A DNA stretch of 64,000 bases from Labilithrix luteola (GCF_001263205.1 NZ_CP012333.1:7586001-7650000); one strand, 5' to 3'; shown: positions 1 through 8,865, counted from the stretch's first letter. Notes: generated by a model from the letters alone, not told the origin. Numbers and translations: made by a program.

Positions 1-1
1 T

Positions 2-892
2 CTCGAACGCGCGAGCGTCGTCGCGAAGCAGACGACCCTCACGAATGCCGTGAAGGTGGACCTCGAACGCACGAGCCTCGGACTGCCCGAAGGTGCGGCG
101 TACAGCGGTGTGGTCACCCTGCTCAAGGACGACACGCTGAATTCGATGAAATACGCCCAAACGCATGGCGTGCCCTACGTGGCATTTTCGGATTACCTGT
201 TCGAGATCGCCCCGCAGGTCGCGCTTTACGCTCAGAATCCGGCAAAGGCTCCGATTCTCTTCCTGGGCCACGTCTTCGGAGGCGCGGCGGTTCTCGCGGC
301 GCTCCACTTCGCTCGCCAGTTCCGCACGGTCGAACGGGTGGCTATCGCGGCCATCATCCACGAGGACGACCACGGCGGCCCGACGACCCAGACCGACGTG
401 GAACGAGGCGCGCGCGTCGCCAGGCCGCTTCGACGCGAGAACGGGCAATGGGTTTGGGCCAGTACCGATATCGAACGTCCGCTGACGATGTCGGACGGAA
501 CGACCATCCAGGTGCGTGCCTATCCGGTTCTCGACGTCGCGAGCGTTGCCGCGGCGACGGGAGCGCGCTCGGTCCGTTTCGACCTCGGTGTCCGCAGTGC
601 CGTGGGGCTCGGACGCGAGAGAAGCCCGGCGGTCGAGATGATCTTCGAGATCTCAGGCATCGACACTGCAGGAAGCTCACGAAGCGTCCGGCACGAGATC
701 ACCGATGATCAGAACCTCTCGACCGTGAGCGCCCACGGTCTCGCGATTGCCGTCGAACGCCTCCTCGGCCTCGATGGCGGTCCCGCGGTCCCTGCAGGCT
801 TGTACAACCCCGACACCCTCCTCGACCCGACGCGGGCCGTCGAAAAGCTCACGCAGTTCGGCTCGCGCATCGCCCTCGACGTCGTGCGCTGA
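2..892 (+). CDS. Oxidoreductase-like protein, 5'-truncated by window edge
   Basis: The reading frame is open to the left edge, so the true start lies outside the window; an in-frame GTG at 50 is probably internal. About 296 residues are visible. The middle has an alternating hydrophobic stretch with a Gly pair (GHVFGGAAVLAAL), and the C-terminal half is rich in beta-type sequence. The overall look recalls C-terminal parts of saccharopine-dehydrogenase-like NAD(P)-binding proteins, but no nucleotide-binding motif is present in the visible part. That family call is weak. It ends in a TGA just before a terminator-like hairpin and converges on the next gene. Confidence 0.45.
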   Translation, partial: LERASVVAKQTTLTNAVKVDLERTSLGLPEGAAYSGVVTLLKDDTLNSMKYAQTHGVPYVAFSDYLFEIAPQVALYAQNPAKAPILFLGHVFGGAAVLAALHFARQFRTVERVAIAAIIHEDDHGGPTTQTDVERGARVARPLRRENGQWVWASTDIERPLTMSDGTTIQVRAYPVLDVASVAAATGARSVRFDLGVRSAVGLGRERSPAVEMIFEISGIDTAGSSRSVRHEITDDQNLSTVSAHGLAIAVERLLGLDGGPAVPAGLYNPDTLLDPTRAVEKLTQFGSRIALDVVR

Positions 893-919
893 CGACGGCG
901 CATTCTGCTCTCACTCCTC

Positions 920-953
920 GCGGGCCTGCGATCTGAGCGAGTCGTAGGCCCGC
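920..953. terminator. Bidirectional terminator-like hairpin
   Basis: Arms GCGGGCCT (920-927) and AGGCCCGC (946-953) pair perfectly across an 18-nt loop. The hairpin lies exactly between two convergent genes (stops at 892 on + and 963 on -). There is no clear T tract, so termination is inferred from position and structure. Confidence 0.5.
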
Positions 954-962
954 GCCGCTCCT

Positions 963-1433
963 TCAGGTGGACCGCTCGATCAAGTCGACGACGTCTTTGA
1001 CGTACTTCTTCGCCGAGGGGATTCTTGCCTTCTTCACGTACGCCTCGAGGCGCTGCGGTCCCTCGAGGCCAAGCAAGAATTCGATGCTGTACATCAGCAG
1101 AATTCCGCGAGAGAAGCCGAGCGCTCGTTCCTTCTGGTCGAACGTCTCGACTTCTTCTCCCTTCGGGAAGTCCTGCTTGGCATCCTGTTTCTCGAAGCGC
1201 TGGATCTTCGCGACGCAAAAGTCGATGAACCTGCGGTCGCGCGTCGCCACCAAGCTTTCGATGTCGTGCGGGCTCACCCCGGACGTCACGACTCTGCCCT
1301 TGTCGAACCTGAAGATGGCTTCGTCATATTGGGCATGGATGGATATTCCCGTTCGCCGGCAGATCTCGTCGAGACTCTCCTCGTATTGTGGTGAGAACGT
1401 AAGGTCGTACAGCTCGTGAGCGTCGTTTGCCAT
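963..1433 (-). CDS. Hypothetical cytoplasmic protein
   Basis: A 156-residue protein with no signal peptide or membrane segment. It is rich in charged residues and mostly helical in character (EESLDEICRRTG near the start; RLEAYVKKARIP near the end). I do not recognise a family. The ATG at 1433 opens directly on the conserved-looking charged N-terminus. It is convergent with the oxidoreductase-like gene and divergent from the lipoprotein gene at 1544; the 110-bp gap must hold promoters for both. Confidence 0.6.
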   Translation of the reverse strand: MANDAHELYDLTFSPQYEESLDEICRRTGISIHAQYDEAIFRFDKGRVVTSGVSPHDIESLVATRDRRFIDFCVAKIQRFEKQDAKQDFPKGEEVETFDQKERALGFSRGILLMYSIEFLLGLEGPQRLEAYVKKARIPSAKKYVKDVVDLIERST

Positions 1434-1543
1434 GCGAGAGGTCCGGTGGTTCCGTCGGGAGCGAAGTTTCGCAGAATGGCTGCCCCAACGCGAGGGAGCT
1501 CTTGAGACGTGACTGATACGAAGGTCGGGCTAGAGTCCGGCGT

Positions 1544-2296
1544 GTGAGACGGGGCTCTCGATTCTATTTTGTCGCGTTCGTGGCGGCGGTGATCTCGACC
1601 GCGTGCGGGGCGCTGACGGGGGCGGACGATCTGACGATCGTCTCCGATGGCGGCACTCTCGCCTCGAAAGATCCGAGCACCCTGCCGGTGGACGGCGGCC
1701 ACGATTCGAACGCTCCCGCGCCAGCGGACCTCGATGCCGCCTCCGATGCGTCCGACGACTCCGCGGTGGTCGACGCTGCGCCGGATCACGCGGTCACTTG
1801 CACGTCGGTCTCGGCGTATCCCTCGAACATTTCTGAGCTCGGTCTCTTCTCGCAATGGGGCAACCTCCCCACCATCTCGAGTACCGACGGCTTCTACGCC
1901 GACTGCGCAATCTCCACGAGCAATTCGCCGACGCCGTCGGTCTTCGCGGCCGATCTGCGCTTCTCGATTCCGAGCAATGCCGTCATCCAAGGTGTCGTGG
2001 CGACGATGGTCCGGCGGGCCCGAAACGGCGGAGACGTGGTCGATGCGTCCATGCGTTTGCGGTGGAGCGGCAAGTTGCAGGGAGACGACCGATCGGACCC
2101 CTCGGCGTGGAGCGCCCTCAAGAACACCATGACCTACGGCACCGAGACCGACGTCTGGGGCACCGCGTTGACGCCCGCGATCGTGAACGGACCCGACTTC
2201 GGTGTCGTCTTCGCGGCCAAGTGGATCGTGGGGAATTCCGGAAACGACACCGTGTACATCGACAGCATCCAGATGACGATCCGCTACTGCCTCTGA
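1544..2296 (+). CDS. Putative lipoprotein
   Basis: A GTG start gives MRRGSRFYFVAFVAAVISTAC: a basic n-region, a hydrophobic core and a lipobox ending at Cys21. After it comes an Asp/Ala/Ser-rich linker (residues about 35-80), typical of surface lipoproteins of myxobacteria, then a beta-rich domain of about 165 residues with three further cysteines. No catalytic motif is recognisable. Its role is unknown; cell-envelope location is inferred from the lipobox. The last 13 nt overlap the 3' end of the convergent beta-propeller gene. Confidence 0.65.
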   Translation: MRRGSRFYFVAFVAAVISTACGALTGADDLTIVSDGGTLASKDPSTLPVDGGHDSNAPAPADLDAASDASDDSAVVDAAPDHAVTCTSVSAYPSNISELGLFSQWGNLPTISSTDGFYADCAISTSNSPTPSVFAADLRFSIPSNAVIQGVVATMVRRARNGGDVVDASMRLRWSGKLQGDDRSDPSAWSALKNTMTYGTETDVWGTALTPAIVNGPDFGVVFAAKWIVGNSGNDTVYIDSIQMTIRYCL

Positions 2297-3519
2297 ATCG
2301 GAATCCGCACGAGCAGGTAGGGCGGTTGCCGTAGGTCTTTGCCGTCGTTGAATGCCGGCAATCGATTCCACTGACCGAGCGTCACGTAGACGTGGTCTTG
2401 CGTGGCGAAGATGCCATCGGGCCAGACGATGCGTGGATCGCGTGTCAGCACGTCCATGGTTCCGTCGCGACGGCGACGAAGAATCTCGTCGTGTTCGGCG
2501 TCCGTGACGTAGATCGTATCGTTTCGATCACTTGCCAGTCCGTCGGCAAAGCCCTTTTCTCCTTCGTCGCGAACGGCCTCGCGCAACTGGGATTCCGAGC
2601 TTTCGAAGCGTGCCAGAGCGTCCGTGGGAATGCTGTAGAGGCGACGACTGGTGAGCGGCGAGAAATACAGGCGGGTGCTGTCGGCATTCAACGTGATGCC
2701 ATCGGCGCCGCCGACGGGGAACGTGGGGTGCTTGGCGTCGTAGCGAAGCGCGCGGCCTTCGAGAATCGCCAAAAAGCCTTCTTCGGGTTCGGTCGAGCGA
2801 TGGCCTTCCAGGACACGTCGCTGACGACCCGTTGCGATGTCGACGACGACGAGTGCGGGGTGTGTGCCGAACGAGGAATCCGTGACGTACGCCGTGCCTT
2901 TGGCGCCATGCGTGAGGTCGACGCGGAGATCGTTCATGTGACTGTCGGGCCGGAGAACCGGCGGCCGGAGCGGGATCGAGGCAATACGAGCGCCAGATAC
3001 GGGATCGAATCCGACGACCTTGGCCGCGCCGTCTTCGATGGGATGGCCGGCGCGTTTGCCATCGTCGATCACCCAGAGGTGCCCTGCGCTGTCCATGGTC
3101 ATCCCATGAACCGAGACGAGGCGATCGGCGATCGGACGCGACGAGGGGAGGCTGGTCTCCGCGTCCGGGAAAGGAACGAGCTTGTTGCCCTCGAGCTTGC
3201 CGAGCGTCGGGCCCGTGTGATCGTCGGCATGCCTCGGAAATCCTACGAAGAGCGTTCCCGCGGGCGACACGGCGATGCCCGATGGGCCGGGGCCGGCGAA
3301 GCGCGCGACGACCTCGAGGTTGCCGCGCGGGGCGAGGCCTCGGTCGGTGGCGTCTGCGGTCTCGACGGCCGCTGAATCCGGCGATTGCGATCGCCCGTTC
3401 GCGTGACACGCGAGGACACCGGCGAGGCACGCGACAACGAGCGAACGGCAACCGAATGGCCCACGAGCTGCTTGTCTGCCAGGGCGTCTCCGGGAGCTGT
3501 CATGCCGAATCGCTATCAT
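2284..3519 (-). CDS. Beta-propeller lipoprotein, major royal jelly/SMP-30-like
   Basis: A 411-residue protein with a signal sequence and lipobox (LVVACLAGVLAC, Cys near residue 38), followed by a six-bladed-propeller-like chain. Repeated patterns such as VHGMTMDSAGHLWVIDDG and PVGGADGITLNADSTRLYFS are characteristic of major royal jelly/yellow proteins and related SMP-30 propellers. A periplasmic lactonase-like or ligand-binding role is possible but unproven. The ATG at 3519 is the only usual start codon before the signal peptide; it overlaps the divergent amidohydrolase start by 18 nt. The open frame runs further upstream, but that part lies opposite the amidohydrolase gene and has no coding look. 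Confidence 0.75.
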   Translation of the reverse strand: MIAIRHDSSRRRPGRQAARGPFGCRSLVVACLAGVLACHANGRSQSPDSAAVETADATDRGLAPRGNLEVVARFAGPGPSGIAVSPAGTLFVGFPRHADDHTGPTLGKLEGNKLVPFPDAETSLPSSRPIADRLVSVHGMTMDSAGHLWVIDDGKRAGHPIEDGAAKVVGFDPVSGARIASIPLRPPVLRPDSHMNDLRVDLTHGAKGTAYVTDSSFGTHPALVVVDIATGRQRRVLEGHRSTEPEEGFLAILEGRALRYDAKHPTFPVGGADGITLNADSTRLYFSPLTSRRLYSIPTDALARFESSESQLREAVRDEGEKGFADGLASDRNDTIYVTDAEHDEILRRRRDGTMDVLTRDPRIVWPDGIFATQDHVYVTLGQWNRLPAFNDGKDLRQPPYLLVRIPIQRQ

Positions 3520-4908
3520 CGCGTGCTCGTGGTTGTGGCGGTGGGCGCCCTCGCCATGGCGACAAGCGCATGCCGTGCCGATCGCGCGAGGAGTGGCGAG
3601 AGCTCGTCCGCAGCGGTGGGCTCCTCGCTCGTCGCGCTGCGCGGCGTTCGTGTCGTCGACGGTAGCGGCGGCCCGCCCATCGAGAACGCGACCGTCGTGC
3701 TCGAGGGGGAGCGCGTCCGCGAGGTCGGACCGAATGTCACTGTCCCCAAGGGCGCACGCGTCGTCGACCTCGGCGGAACGACGATGGTGCCGGGCCTCGT
3801 CTCCGACCATTCGCATCTGGGCATGGTCGACGGCACACGCGCCTCGGTGGCGAACGAGACGCGCGCCAACATTCTCCGCCAGCTCCGTCAATACGAGGCC
3901 TACGGCGTGACCACGGTGACGTCACTCGGTCTCAACGGGCCGGTCTTCTACGAATTGCAGCCGGATCTCCATCGCGGGGCGTTGCCCGGCGCCGACGTCT
4001 TCGGAGCGGACCGCGGAATCGGCGTTCCTTCCGGCGCGCCGCCCGTCGAAGCGGGAACGGAGAACCTCTATCGCGTCGAGACGCCCGAGCAGGCGGTCGC
4101 GGCCGTTCGTGATTCGGCCACGCGTCATCCCGATCTCGTCAAGATCTGGGTCGACGACTTCCATGGTTCGCTGCACCAGAAGATGAGCCCGGAAATCCAG
4201 CGTGCGGTCATCGATGAAGCCCATCGGCTCGGACTGCGCGTTGCGGCTCACGTCTACTACCTCGACGACGCACGGCGACTCGTCCAAGAGGGCGTCGATA
4301 TCCTCGCTCACGGCGTGCGTGATCGCGCGGTCGACGACGCTTTCGTGAAGCTCCTGCGCGACAAGAAGACCTGGTACATCCCGACGCTCGGCCTCGACGA
4401 ATCGTTCTACTTGTTCGCCGAAGCGCCTCCGTTCACCCGCGAAATGTGGGTTCGTCACGCGCTGCAGCCCGCCCTGGCCGCGCAGTTCGACGATCCCGCG
4501 TGGCGTGCGTCGGTCCTCGCGGATGCCAAGAAGCTGAAGGCCGACAAGGACTCGGTGGCCAACAACCTGGCGAACGTGAAGAAGCTCTACGACGGCGGCG
4601 TAGCGATCGGTTTCGGCACGGACTCGGGCGCCACGCCGCTCCGCATTCCCGGCTTCGCCGAACTCCACGAGGTTGCACTGATGGTGAAGGCGGGGCTTCC
4701 GCCGGTGCAGGCGATTCGCATCGCCACCTCACGTGCGGCCGAGCTCTTGGGCCATCCCGATCGCGGCATGCTCGCGCCGGGCAAGCTCGCCGACTTCGTG
4801 ATCGTGGAAGGAGATCCGACCAAGGACGTCGACGACCTCACGCGGATCGTCGAGGTCTGGCACCGCGGCCGAAAGGTGTCGGGGGCGCTCTCCTCCTTCC
4901 AGCCCTGA
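3502..4908 (+). CDS. Amidohydrolase-family lipoprotein
   Basis: A 468-residue amidohydrolase of the imidazolonepropionase/prolidase-like type. The start at 3502 follows a clear GGGAG Shine-Dalgarno by 5 nt and gives a lipoprotein signal peptide (VVVAVGALAMATSAC). Metal-binding elements are visible: DHSHLG in place of the usual HxH, a candidate bridging lysine in DLVKIWVDDF, His in RVAAHVYY, and Asp in FGTDSG. The C-terminal RGMLAPGKLADFVIVEGDP is the family's closing beta-sandwich strand. It probably hydrolyses cyclic amides or dipeptide-like substrates at the cell envelope; the substrate cannot be read from sequence. It is divergent from the propeller lipoprotein and may share its regulation. 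Confidence 0.85.
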   Translation: MPNRYHRVLVVVAVGALAMATSACRADRARSGESSSAAVGSSLVALRGVRVVDGSGGPPIENATVVLEGERVREVGPNVTVPKGARVVDLGGTTMVPGLVSDHSHLGMVDGTRASVANETRANILRQLRQYEAYGVTTVTSLGLNGPVFYELQPDLHRGALPGADVFGADRGIGVPSGAPPVEAGTENLYRVETPEQAVAAVRDSATRHPDLVKIWVDDFHGSLHQKMSPEIQRAVIDEAHRLGLRVAAHVYYLDDARRLVQEGVDILAHGVRDRAVDDAFVKLLRDKKTWYIPTLGLDESFYLFAEAPPFTREMWVRHALQPALAAQFDDPAWRASVLADAKKLKADKDSVANNLANVKKLYDGGVAIGFGTDSGATPLRIPGFAELHEVALMVKAGLPPVQAIRIATSRAAELLGHPDRGMLAPGKLADFVIVEGDPTKDVDDLTRIVEVWHRGRKVSGALSSFQP

Positions 4909-4980
4909 GCCAGGAATTTCGCGGGATTTTCGATGTTCTTCGGCTGAGCTCGGGCGATCGACGAAAAACGATCAGCGCGG

Positions 4981-5007
4981 TGTCGATTCGGGCGAAGGTC
5001 GTTCGCC
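4981..5007 (+). promoter_or_regulatory. Predicted ECF42-type promoter
   Basis: TGTCGA at 4981-4986 is followed after 17 nt by CGCC at 5004-5007, 43 nt upstream of the DGPF gene start. The same TGTCGA-N17-CG[A/C]C arrangement precedes the second DGPF/sigma pair at 26.7 kb. ECF42 sigma factors are known to use a TGTCGA -35 element with a CGA/TC-like -10, so autoregulation is likely. The assignment is by eye. Confidence 0.5.
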
Positions 5008-5050
5008 GTAGGGATGGGCCGACAAACTGGCCCAAGAAAGGCAGACGGCC

Positions 5051-5413
5051 ATGCGTTTCGTGATGCTCATTGCAGGCGACGAGAAGACCTCCTTGAAGAT
5101 GAGCAAGGAGGAGGGCGAACGGATCGTCGCGGCCTACAAGGCCTACATGGAGGACCTGCAGAAGGCCGGCGTGCTTCTGGCGGGCGAAGCCCTCATGCCG
5201 AGCGCGACCGGTGCCCGCGTGACGGTGACCGGCGGAAAGCGCAACGTGATCGACGGCCCCTTCAGCGAGGCCAAGGAGGTCATCGGCGGCTACTTCCTGA
5301 TTCAGGTGAAGTCGAGGGAAGAGGCACTCGAGTGGGCGTCGCGTTGCCCGGCGGCTCAGTATGCGCCGAGGAGCTTCGTCGAGGTGCGTCCGGTCATGGA
5401 ATTTCCCGCCTGA
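5051..5413 (+). CDS. DGPF/YCII-domain protein
   Basis: A 120-residue YCII-related protein. The diagnostic DGPF box is complete (NVIDGPFSEAKEVIGGYF, about residues 73-90), and the N-terminus (MRFVMLI) forms the family's first strand. Proteins of this family form small ferredoxin-like dimers and are characteristically encoded beside ECF42 sigma factors; their biochemical role is unclear. Here the sigma gene begins 34 nt downstream. A second, diverged DGPF/sigma pair lies at 24976-26645 on the other strand. Confidence 0.85.
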   Translation: MRFVMLIAGDEKTSLKMSKEEGERIVAAYKAYMEDLQKAGVLLAGEALMPSATGARVTVTGGKRNVIDGPFSEAKEVIGGYFLIQVKSREEALEWASRCPAAQYAPRSFVEVRPVMEFPA

Positions 5414-5446
5414 CCAACGCGTGCCGAGGTGGTCTGATGGAGCGCC

Positions 5447-6718
5447 GTGGCGAGCCCCGAGACGAAGCGAGCAGCCGAAGCCGTCTGGCGAATCGAGTCC
5501 GCGAAGCTCATCGCCGTGCTCGCTCGCTTGGTGCGCGATGTCGATCTGGCGGAAGAGATCGCGCAAGACGCGTTTCTCGATGCGCTCGAACGCTGGGAGG
5601 AATCGGGGATCCCTCAGAACCCCGGGGCGTGGCTCATGACGGCAGCCAAGCACCGCGCCATCGATGTGCTTCGACGCCTTCGTCGGGGCGAAAAGAAGCA
5701 CGACGAGCTCGCCCACGAGGCGGAGACATCGGTGCCGGCCGACTTCGACGAGGCGCTCGATGACGTCGTCGGTGACGACCTCCTGCGTCTCGTCTTCGTT
5801 GCCTGTCACCCGGTGCTCTCGCGAGAGTCACGCGTTGCGCTCACGCTCCGGTTGCTCGGCGGCCTCACCACCGACGAGATTGCACGGGCATTCCTCGCTC
5901 CGGAGCCGACCATCGCGCAGCGGATCACGCGAGCGAAGAAGACGCTGGCCGAAAAGAACGTGCCGTTCGAGCTTCCGAAGCCGGAAGACCTGACGGCTCG
6001 TCTCGAATCGGTTCTCGAGGTGATCTATCTCGTCTTCAACGAGGGATATTCGGCCACCGCGGGCGAAGATTGGATTCGACCGTCGCTCTGCGAAGACGCG
6101 TTGCGACTCGGCCGAATTCTCGCGCAGCTCCTGCCGGGCGAATCCGAAATTCATGCGCTGGTCTCGCTGATGGAGATTCAGGCTTCACGGATGCGCGCGC
6201 GCGTGGGGCCGAAAGGGGAGGCGGTCCTCCTCCTCGATCAGGATCGGTCCCGATGGGATACCCTGTTGGTGCGCCGTGGGCTCGATGCGCTCGTGCGAGC
6301 CGAGGAGCTGGTTCGGACCCGTCCAGGGCCGTATTTGCTCCAGGCGGCCATCGCCGCCTGTCATGCGCGCGCACGCACCGCCGCGGATACCGATTGGGCG
6401 CGCATCGCAGCACTCTACGATGCGCTTGCCCAAACGAGCCCGTCGCCAATCGTCGAATTGAACCGAGCCGTCGCTCATGCCCTGGCCTTCGGTCCGGCGG
6501 CGGGCTTGGCGATCGTCGACGTCGTCGCGAACGACGAAGCCCTTCGCGACTACCCGTTCTTGCCGAGCGTGCGCGCCGACTTCCTCGCGAAGCTCGGTCG
6601 CTTTGCCGAGGCGCGCGCGGAGATTGCCCGCGCCCTGTCCCTCACGAAGAACGCTCGCGAGCGGGAGCTCTTGCTCGAACGCGACGCCGCGTACGCTCGT
6701 AGCGAGCGCCCTTCCTAG
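5447..6718 (+). CDS. ECF42-type RNA polymerase sigma factor
   Basis: 423 residues, roughly twice the length of a simple ECF factor. Region 2 is at about 10-80 (DVDLAEEIAQDAFLDALERW), region 4 at about 115-170 (LTLRLLGGLTTDEIARAFL and AQRITRAKK), then a long helical TPR-like C-terminal extension to the end. The extension plus the neighbouring DGPF gene are the hallmarks of the ECF42 group. Such factors have no classical anti-sigma factor; the extension is thought to regulate them. A GTG at 5447 is chosen because it opens just before region 2. It probably recognises the promoter at 4981. Confidence 0.85.
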   Translation: MASPETKRAAEAVWRIESAKLIAVLARLVRDVDLAEEIAQDAFLDALERWEESGIPQNPGAWLMTAAKHRAIDVLRRLRRGEKKHDELAHEAETSVPADFDEALDDVVGDDLLRLVFVACHPVLSRESRVALTLRLLGGLTTDEIARAFLAPEPTIAQRITRAKKTLAEKNVPFELPKPEDLTARLESVLEVIYLVFNEGYSATAGEDWIRPSLCEDALRLGRILAQLLPGESEIHALVSLMEIQASRMRARVGPKGEAVLLLDQDRSRWDTLLVRRGLDALVRAEELVRTRPGPYLLQAAIAACHARARTAADTDWARIAALYDALAQTSPSPIVELNRAVAHALAFGPAAGLAIVDVVANDEALRDYPFLPSVRADFLAKLGRFAEARAEIARALSLTKNARERELLLERDAAYARSERPS

Positions 6719-6730
6719 TCACTTCGCTAG

Positions 6731-6892
6731 CTACTTCGTCTTCGCCTTCGAAGCCGCCTTCGCCAGCGATGCGAGCTCTTCTTTTGCGGTTCGGGCGACG
6801 GTCGTGTCCTTGTCCGTCGTGAGCTTGCGGTGGCGACTTCCCAGCTTCCGCACCCGCTTGTCCTAAACGACGCTCGAACGCACGAACTTCAT
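6731..6892 (-). pseudogene. Small basic protein gene with in-frame amber codon
   Basis: A GGAGG Shine-Dalgarno sits 5 nt upstream of an ATG at 6892. Nine codons follow (MKFVRSSVV), then TAG at 6865-6863, then 43 further codons in the same frame with the strong third-position G/C of real genes here, ending at TAG 6733-6731. The second part reads DKRVRKLGSRHRK and later TAKEELASLAKAASKAKTK: basic and helical. I read it as a small gene broken by a nonsense mutation. An internal GTG at 6856 could still give a 40-residue product. No family is recognised. Confidence 0.45.
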
Positions 6893-7026
6893 CGGAACCT
6901 CCAGGGACTCCGCGGTCTTACGTCGTCACGGGTAGAACCTTCCTCGCCGAGCCGAAGAATTTCGGCCGCGAGGAGCCCCGGGCGATCTCGAAGCTCGGGG
7001 CTCGGGGCTCGGGGCAGCCGGCACGC

Positions 7027-7374
7027 TCACGTCCGAGGCAGGACGAGATCACGCGCGCGATAGACGTGGAACTCGTAGCGCCCGATGTCGTCCAAGCGAC
7101 GAAACTTGTCGGCAAAGGTCGTGTCGGAGAAGAAGGTCTCCACGTCGCCGGGGCCCGTGATGGCTTCGATGTTCACCACCGTGTCGCCGTCGATGCTCGT
7201 GGCCAGCGTGCTCCACAAGAACTCCTTCCGGCGCTCTGCGACGTAGTGGACGATCTCACGAATGACCGCAAGCGCGGCCTCTTGGTGTCCGGGCTTGGCA
7301 TGAATCACGTTGACGACGAAAACGGTCCCTTCCGGGAGCGAGTGATACGATGCGGACGAGCTCGGGATGGTCAT
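7027..7374 (-). CDS. Antibiotic-biosynthesis-monooxygenase-type (ABM) protein
   Basis: A 115-residue protein of the ABM/dimeric alpha-beta barrel type: GTVFVVNVIHAKPGHQEAAL forms the first strand and helix, and the C-terminus (GRYEFHVYRARDL) the last strand. Such proteins act as small monooxygenases or stress-linked quinol/heme-handling enzymes; the substrate is unknown. The open frame runs on to 7770, but the real start is the ATG at 7374, because the rest overlaps the divergent LysR gene, which is the likely regulator. Confidence 0.75.
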   Translation of the reverse strand: MTIPSSSASYHSLPEGTVFVVNVIHAKPGHQEAALAVIREIVHYVAERRKEFLWSTLATSIDGDTVVNIEAITGPGDVETFFSDTTFADKFRRLDDIGRYEFHVYRARDLVLPRT

Positions 7375-7527
7375 GGCAAATCTCCTGGTTCGCGGTCGCA
7401 GCACGAGTCGCTTCGACGAAGAATCTGATAGGTCGCTCTCGTCGCCAGAAAAACGCCCTGAGGTTCCGGTCACTCCGGACGCGTCGTCCGCAATCGGAGA
7501 GTGGTTTCGACATCGAGGCAATGGCCC

Positions 7528-8436
7528 ATGGACGGCTTCAACGATCTCAACGCATTCGTGCAGGCGGCGATGACTCGCAGCTTCGTCGAGGCCGGCCGCC
7601 GGCTCGGCATCTCGGCGTCCGCGGTCGGGAAGACCATCGCCCGCCTCGAGCAACACTTCGGCGCCCGCTTGTTTCACCGCACGACCCGGAGCATCTCGCT
7701 GACCGAGGATGGCGCTCGACTCCTCGTACGGTGCGAGCGCATCCTCGCCGAACTCGAAGGCGCCGAGCATGACTTCGCCCGCGGCGAAGACACGCCACGC
7801 GGGCGCCTTCGTATCGCCCTGCCGATGGCGAGCCCCTTCTTCTCACCGCTGCTCGCGGACTTCTCGCGGATCTATCCGCATGTCGAGCTCGATGTCGAAT
7901 TCAGTGACACGTTGGTCGACGTGGTCCGCGACGGATTCGACGTTGTCATTCGCACCGGCGCCGCTCCGGACTCACGCCTCTCGTCGCGCAAGCTCGCGCC
8001 GTTTCGTCACGTCGTCGTGGGAGCGCCTCGCTACTTTGCCGAGCAGCCCGTCCCGTCGAGCCCCTCGGAGCTGAACGCCCATCGTTTGCTGTTCTACCGA
8101 AAGCCTCACACTGGCAAGCTCGAACCTTGGCCCTTCGCTTCGGATGTCCTGCCCGCTTCCTTCGGCGCTCGCGGGAGCCTGGTGGTCAACAGCATCGACG
8201 CCCTGGTCGTCATGACCATCGAGGGCCGCGGCTTGTCCTCGATCCCCGACTACCTGATCGAGAACGAACTCCGCGACGGCCGTCTCATCCGCACCCTCGA
8301 TTCCCACATCGTCGGCGCCAACGCCTTCCGACTCTTGTGGCCCCCAACCACGCACCTCCCACCCAAAGTCCGCGCCTTCATCGACTTCTTCACGACGAAG
8401 CTATCCCCCAAGCCCACCCGCCGCACCCGAAGGTGA
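7528..8436 (+). CDS. LysR-family transcriptional regulator
   Basis: 302 residues. The N-terminal winged helix reads DLNAFVQAAMTRSFVEAGRR and ARLEQHFGARLFHRTTRSI, the canonical LysR signature. The rest is the two-lobed effector-binding domain (VELDVEFSDTLVDVVRDGFD). The ATG at 7528 puts the helix-turn-helix at the usual distance from the N-terminus. It is divergent from the ABM gene across a 153-bp gap, the normal arrangement for a LysR regulator and its target. Confidence 0.9.
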   Translation: MDGFNDLNAFVQAAMTRSFVEAGRRLGISASAVGKTIARLEQHFGARLFHRTTRSISLTEDGARLLVRCERILAELEGAEHDFARGEDTPRGRLRIALPMASPFFSPLLADFSRIYPHVELDVEFSDTLVDVVRDGFDVVIRTGAAPDSRLSSRKLAPFRHVVVGAPRYFAEQPVPSSPSELNAHRLLFYRKPHTGKLEPWPFASDVLPASFGARGSLVVNSIDALVVMTIEGRGLSSIPDYLIENELRDGRLIRTLDSHIVGANAFRLLWPPTTHLPPKVRAFIDFFTTKLSPKPTRRTRR

Positions 8437-8604
8437 CGCCGCGCGTGACGTGTTGAGGCTCCGTTCGAGGCCTTGAAAGGGCAGAAGGAACTTCGCAGTC
8501 TTCGGAGCTGAGAGGCCGACAGAGAGCAAGACTCGTCGTACGAAAGACCTACTCCCGTTCGAACGGCTGTGTGAGCCTCCGAAACGGAGAGCTCGAATCA
8601 CGCT

Positions 8605-8790
8605 ACAAGACCGGGCATCGGGGCGCGCCTTACATGGCCTGCGTCGCGTCGCTCAAATGCAATCGCTTATCAAGGCATTCTTCGACCGGCTTCGCGCCAC
8701 GAAGCCAGGCAAGGTCGGCCTGACAGCATGCCTGCCAAAGATGCTCAGCATCCTGCGCTCGATGGCTCGCACAGGCCGCAAGTGGTCCCC
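8605..8790 (+). pseudogene. IS110-family transposase remnant (3' end)
   Basis: Two adjacent frames together spell the conserved C-terminal part of IS110/IS116/IS902 transposases: TGHRGAPYMACVASLKCN from 8610, then, after a single-base frameshift near 8660, LIKAFFDRLRATKPGKVGLT and KMLSILRSMARTGRKW. In intact elements these join as a GKP-K-VALTA-M-KLL block after the Ser-rich catalytic part. The upstream catalytic region is absent, so this is a decayed fragment of a transferred insertion sequence. Confidence 0.65.
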
Positions 8791-8847
8791 CGAGCTGCCT
8801 AATCCGCTCTTGACGGAGGTTATGGCTACTCCCCGTGAAGATCTCTC

Positions 8848-8865
8848 CCTATCCGAACGGCATTG
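8848..8865 (-). repeat. Solo copy of MITE-like terminal repeat
   Basis: CCTATCCGAACGGCATTG matches, in inverse orientation, the terminal repeat CCAATGCCGTTCGGATAA seen at 12719 and 50473. No partner end was found nearby, so it may be the remaining end of a deleted element. Confidence 0.5.
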
